Below are positions 61,401 to 64,000 of a stretch of DNA of 64,000 nucleotides, piece after piece. The position numbers were made by a program, and so were the translations under genes. Every line of letters begins with the position of its first letter. The stretch's first letter is position 1. Under the pieces are notes generated by a model. That model worked only from the letters and a program-made list of their open reading frames with translations, was not told the DNA's origin and made no database searches. This stretch comes from Stutzerimonas stutzeri (GTDB lineage: Bacteria > Pseudomonadota > Gammaproteobacteria > Pseudomonadales > Pseudomonadaceae): NCBI RefSeq assembly GCF_002890895.1, contig NZ_POUL01000002.1:434001-498000 (forward strand), written 5' to 3'.

Positions 61401-61976
61401 AGCCAGGTTTTCATGGGTTCGGCGAATACGATTTTCAGTTTCGCGGCGGCGCTCCTTGTACTTGGAGATACCGGCCGCCTCTTCGATGAAGTTGCGCAGG
61501 TCTTCCGGCTTGGCCTCGATCAGCTTGGAGATCATGCCTTGCTCGATGATCGAGTAGCTGCGTGGCCCCAGCCCGGTGCCCAGGAAGATATCGGTGATGT
61601 CGCGGCGACGACATTTCACGCCATTGAGGAAGTAGGTGTTCTGTGCATCACGGGTCACCCGGCGACGGATCGAGATCTCCGCGAACGCCGCGTACTCGCC
61701 GAGCAGCGTGCCGTCCGAATTATCGAAGATCAACTCGATGCTGGCCTGCGTCACTGGCTTGCGTGTGTTCGAGCCATTGAAGATGACGTCTGTCATCGAC
61801 TCGCCACGCAGGTTTTTAGCCGAACTCTCGCCCATGACCCAGCGTACGGCATCGATGATATTGGACTTGCCACAACCGTTCGGGCCGACCACTGCCGCCA
61901 TGTTGCTGGGGAAACTTACCGTGGTGGGATCGACGAAGGATTTGAAACCGGCGAGCTTGATGCTTTTCAGACGCAT
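58488..61976 (-). CDS. smc: Chromosome segregation protein SMC
   Basis: SMC forms the core of a condensin that organises and separates the chromosome. The 1162-residue protein has an N-terminal head with Walker A GPNGCGKS (31-38), two very long coiled coils rich in Leu, Glu, Gln and Arg (~170-500 and ~670-1000), a hinge (~510-650) and a C-terminal head with LLSGGEKALTALALVFAIF (signature; ~1068) and Walker B CMLDEVDAPLDD. It carries MksB-free canonical SMC order. zipA and ligA follow, as in P. aeruginosa. No scpAB genes are in the window. Confidence 0.97.
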   Translation of the reverse strand: MRLKSIKLAGFKSFVDPTTVSFPSNMAAVVGPNGCGKSNIIDAVRWVMGESSAKNLRGESMTDVIFNGSNTRKPVTQASIELIFDNSDGTLLGEYAAFAEISIRRRVTRDAQNTYFLNGVKCRRRDITDIFLGTGLGPRSYSIIEQGMISKLIEAKPEDLRNFIEEAAGISKYKERRRETENRIRRTHENLARLTDLREELERQLERLHRQAQSAEKYQEYKAEERQLKAQLTALRWQTLNAQVGQREQVIGDQEVSFEALIAEQRNADASIERLRDGHHELSERFNLVQGRFYSVGGDIARVEQSIQHGQQRLRQLQDDLREAERARLETESHLGHDRTVLATLGEELAMLEPEQEIAGAAAEETAAQLEESETTMQHWQDQWERFNQQSAEPRRTAEVEQSRIQQLEQSLERLAERRRRLEDELSLLAGDPEDAMVTEMSEQLAVGEMNLEELSAAQELTDQQLEGLREQLQQASRAEQEALGQLQRMDGRIASLEALQQAAMDPGKGVSDWLHERALDQRPRLAEGLRVEPGWELAVETVLGADLQAVLLDTFDGLDMSGFEQGDLRLVSAAQGRGLIDGSLLDKVDSSTDLSPWLGRVRPVDDLEQALAARGSLGDGESLISRDGYWVGRHFLRVKRAGEAESGLLARSQELALLQTERDDCEASLDQLAEKLGQLREAQREQEERREQQRRQHQELSRQQGELNARLSASQAKLEQLSLRRRRLDEELLELSEQRALETEQLGESRLQLQDALDAMAVDTEQRESLLANRDTIREQLDRVRQDARQHKDHAHQLAVRIGSLRAQHDSIRQALERLEQQFERAVERREQLNLNLEEGEAPLEELRMKFEELLERRMGVEEELKLARLALEDADRELRDAEKRRTQAEQQAQLLRGQLEQQRMDWQALSVRRKTLQDQLHEDGFDLHGVLATLPAEAGEAAWEDELERLAARIQRLGPINLAAIDEYQQQSERKRYLDAQNDDLAEALDTLENVIRKIDKETRNRFKETFDQINSGLQALFPKVFGGGNAYLELTGEDLLDTGVAIMARPPGKKNSTIHLLSGGEKALTALALVFAIFQLNPAPFCMLDEVDAPLDDANVGRYARLVKEMSEKVQFIYITHNKIAMEMADQLMGVTMHEPGCSRLVAVDVEQAVALVEA

Positions 61977-62291
61977 TGAGGCCTATCCGTGGCAATCGGT
62001 ACGTGAGCCGGAGCGTCGTATTCACCGTGGGCTTGATGGGTTTCCCGGGGCATTGCTGGAGTCGTCTGGGCGGTCGGCCGCGCAGTTTATCACGACGACA
62101 AGCGGGCCTCTCAGGGCCCGTAGCACAAAGCGAAAACGTGTGTGGGGAGGTCAGAAATGACAGGTTTGACCGCGAGCCAATGGCCGGCAGTGGTTAGCCA
62201 TTATCGAAGGGAAAAGCCGCTACCACGCCACGACTGAACTGACATCGATGGCGTGAGGAACGGGCGACATCCTTCACAAAGGATGCTGGCG
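61977..62291. other. Intergenic region between moaA and smc
   Basis: About 315 bp with no supported gene, downstream of moaA and upstream of smc on the - strand. It holds a CGGGCC/GGGCCCG-type hairpin (62103-62120) and, right after the moaA stop, an AGCATCCTT/AAGGATGT hairpin (62268-62286) without a T-run. The smc promoter should lie near its left end. Confidence 0.5.
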
Positions 62292-63287
62292 CTAGCCGCC
62301 CGTCATGCTCATGAACCGCACAACCTGGACCTGTTCATCAGTCCGGAATTCATGTTTCTCAGGCTTGAGCTGCAGCGCATCGACCAACGCCTGGCGCAGC
62401 CGTTCGCTGTCGCCGGGGTAGCGACGCATCAAGGTCTTGAGATCCAGCGCGCCTTCATGCCCGAGGCAGAGCACCAGCTTGCCTTCGGCGGTCACCCGCA
62501 CCCGGTTGCAACTGCCGCAAAAGTTGTTGCTATGAGGCGAGATGAAGCCCACCTGGGTGTCACTGCCGGCCACTTGCCAATACCGCGAGGGACCGCCGGT
62601 GGTGTGGCTGCTTCGTATCAGCTGATGGCCGACTTCGATACGCTCACGGACCTCCTCGCTGGAGCAGAACGTAATCTCACGCTCATGGCTGGAGACATTG
62701 CCCAACGGCATCTCCTCGATAAAGCTGATATCCAGCCCGCGCTCGACGGCGAAATTCACCAGATCCAGCACTTCATCGCCGTTACGGCCCTTCTGAATCA
62801 CGCTATTGAGCTTGATTCGCTCGAAACCGGCATTACGTGCAGCATCGATACCGGCGACCACCTGTTCGAGCATGTCGCGGCGCGTGAGCTCGGCGAAGCG
62901 TTCACGCTTGAGTGAATCCAGGCTGACATTCAGACGCTTGACGCCAGCCTCGCGAAGCACCGGTGCAAGTGTCGGCAGCTGCGAACCGTTGGTTGTGATT
63001 GCCAGATCCTCCAATTCTTCACGCGCACCCAGTCGACTCAACAGGCTCGGCAACCCCTTGCGCACCAGCGGCTCTCCACCCGTCACACGGATACGCTTGA
63101 CGCCCAGACTGATAAAGGCGTCAGCCACGGCATAGAGCTCTTCCAGCGTGAGGATCTGAGCACGCGGAGCGAAGACCATGTCCTCACTCATGCAGTACGT
63201 GCACCGGAAATCGCAACGGTCGGTGACAGACAATCTGAGGTAGGTGATGCGTCGGCCGAATGGGTCGACCAACTTCGAATCTGGCAT
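62292..63287 (-). CDS. moaA: GTP 3',8-cyclase MoaA (molybdopterin biosynthesis)
   Basis: MoaA is a radical SAM enzyme that starts molybdenum cofactor synthesis from GTP. The 331-residue protein has the SAM cluster Cys25, Cys29 and Cys32 (CDFRCTYC), the second cluster cysteines in CGSCNRVR and a later LCLG Cys (spacing C-x2-C-x13-C), and the essential C-terminal Gly-Gly. The ATG at 63287 has GGAGAG just upstream; the ATG at 63314 lacks a ribosome site. No other moa genes lie beside it. Confidence 0.95.
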   Translation of the reverse strand: MPDSKLVDPFGRRITYLRLSVTDRCDFRCTYCMSEDMVFAPRAQILTLEELYAVADAFISLGVKRIRVTGGEPLVRKGLPSLLSRLGAREELEDLAITTNGSQLPTLAPVLREAGVKRLNVSLDSLKRERFAELTRRDMLEQVVAGIDAARNAGFERIKLNSVIQKGRNGDEVLDLVNFAVERGLDISFIEEMPLGNVSSHEREITFCSSEEVRERIEVGHQLIRSSHTTGGPSRYWQVAGSDTQVGFISPHSNNFCGSCNRVRVTAEGKLVLCLGHEGALDLKTLMRRYPGDSERLRQALVDALQLKPEKHEFRTDEQVQVVRFMSMTGG

Positions 63288-63521
63288 TTCGCTCTCCAGC
63301 GGTTTGATGCGCAAGACTAAGACTATTACTGAACGCCAGACGTAGCAAAGGCTGCGAGCTGAATGGTAGACCCGAGGTATCCGGGCACGATTCAGCGAGA
63401 TTGAACTTTAGCCTGCCGGAGCGCCTTGATATGGCTACAAACAAGGCCCCCTTGCAACGATCCTTTTGCCTGCGGATCGAACTCGGGGATACTTCGCGCT
63501 CGAGTTTTGCCGGGAGCCCAC

Positions 63522-64000
63522 ATGGACAACGACGCCCTCCAGTCGATGAACTGGCGAGAACGCCTCTATATCATCATTTTTTTTACCAATACGCCGGCCG
63601 GTAAGCGCTTCGATACCTGGTTATTGGTGGTCATCTTCGCCAGCCTCGTAGTGGTGATGCTGGACAGCGTAGCGCTGTACAGCGAGCGCTACGGCGGATT
63701 ACTGGACGGTCTGGAATGGTTGTTCACCGGCGTTTTCCTGATCGAGTACCTGATCCGGATCTACTGTCATCCCGAGCCGCGCAAATACATTTTCAGCTTC
63801 TATGGTGCGATCGATCTGCTTTCGGTCGTCCCGGCTTTCATTGCCCTGCTGCTGCCAGACGCTGAGTATTTACTGGTAGTACGTGCGATCCGAATGCTGC
63901 GCGTCTTCCGCGTGCTCAAACTTACCCAGTACCTGAGTCAGGCCAACTTTCTGATGGTCGCGCTGCGAGGCAGCAAGCAGAAAATCATCGTCTTTCTGCT
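63522..64000 (+). CDS. Voltage-gated ion channel (potassium channel type), N-terminal part
   Basis: The gene starts at the ATG 63522 with GGGAG 5 nt upstream and runs off the window, leaving 159 full codons. At least four membrane segments are visible: ~33-52, ~66-84, ~92-110 and an S4-like voltage sensor (RAIRMLRVFRVLKL, ~116-135) with Arg or Lys at every third position. This is the ion_trans pattern of six-helix voltage-gated channels. The pore and selectivity filter lie outside the window, so K+ specificity is inferred. It is divergent from moaA. Confidence 0.88.
   Translation, partial: MDNDALQSMNWRERLYIIIFFTNTPAGKRFDTWLLVVIFASLVVVMLDSVALYSERYGGLLDGLEWLFTGVFLIEYLIRIYCHPEPRKYIFSFYGAIDLLSVVPAFIALLLPDAEYLLVVRAIRMLRVFRVLKLTQYLSQANFLMVALRGSKQKIIVFL

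Noticed and set aside
60429-61979. A 516-codon open frame opposite smc on the + strand
   Set aside because: It is a shadow of the high-GC, Leu/Glu/Gln-rich smc coding strand. smc has complete family motifs, and the antisense protein is low-complexity with no recognisable domain or ribosome site.

Overview
The window looks like core chromosome of a high-GC gammaproteobacterium of the Pseudomonas lineage, most likely the P. stutzeri (Stutzerimonas) group. Three arrangements support this: the tig-clpP-clpX-lon-hupB-ppiD cluster followed convergently by fabI and yejFEBA, the smc-zipA-ligA cluster, and a complete mtlZ/mtlR/mtlEFGKDY polyol operon of the P. fluorescens type. The genus is an inference from gene order and protein resemblance; no search was run. 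I found no phage, insertion sequence, CRISPR array, rRNA or convincing tRNA.

Layout. 1-5.3 kb (+): end of yejA, then yejB, yejE and yejF (peptide/microcin C-type ABC importer), with fabI overlapping yejF. 5.3-13.8 kb (-): tig, clpP, clpX, lon, hupB and ppiD, a protein folding and proteolysis block. 14.1-18.2 kb (+): a DoxX-like membrane protein, a small Cys-containing unknown and a TRAP transporter (dctPQM). 18.3-21.7 kb (-): SAF-domain dehydrogenase, thiol peroxidase and an AgcS-type Na+/amino acid symporter. 22.1-28.3 kb (-): GNAT acetyltransferase, then tamA-tamB. 28.4-30.8 kb (+): exonuclease III, then a PstS-like/OmpA-like fusion behind a possible Pho box. 30.9-40.5 kb (+): mannitol/arabitol/sorbitol uptake and catabolism. 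40.7-43.0 kb: acyl-CoA dehydrogenase divergent from a LysR regulator. 43.1-47.8 kb (-): a gluconate operon, namely a gluconokinase fused to a TRAP small permease, TRAP large permease, TRAP binding protein and a GntR-like LacI repressor. 48-54.1 kb: ppiC, zapE, PhoX phosphatase with a strong Pho box, an AI-2E/PerM permease and an NhaC-like antiporter. 54.3-62 kb: queD, ligA, zipA and smc. 62.3-64 kb: moaA and the start of a voltage-gated ion channel that runs off the window.

The most unusual locus is the gluconate operon. Its first gene joins GntK and a DctQ-type membrane subunit in one reading frame. The linker is encoded partly by four perfect 12-bp repeats (Gly-Gly-Gln-Arg), which abut a palindrome with the core TGTTAGCGCTANCA. 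A near-identical palindrome lies just upstream of the gene. This suggests an operon in which uptake and phosphorylation of gluconate are physically linked, with a LacI-family operator at the promoter and a second one kept inside the fused gene. A second theme is phosphate: two genes, phoX and the PstS-OmpA fusion, carry Pho-box-like sites with the same 8-nt spacing to a -10-like hexamer.
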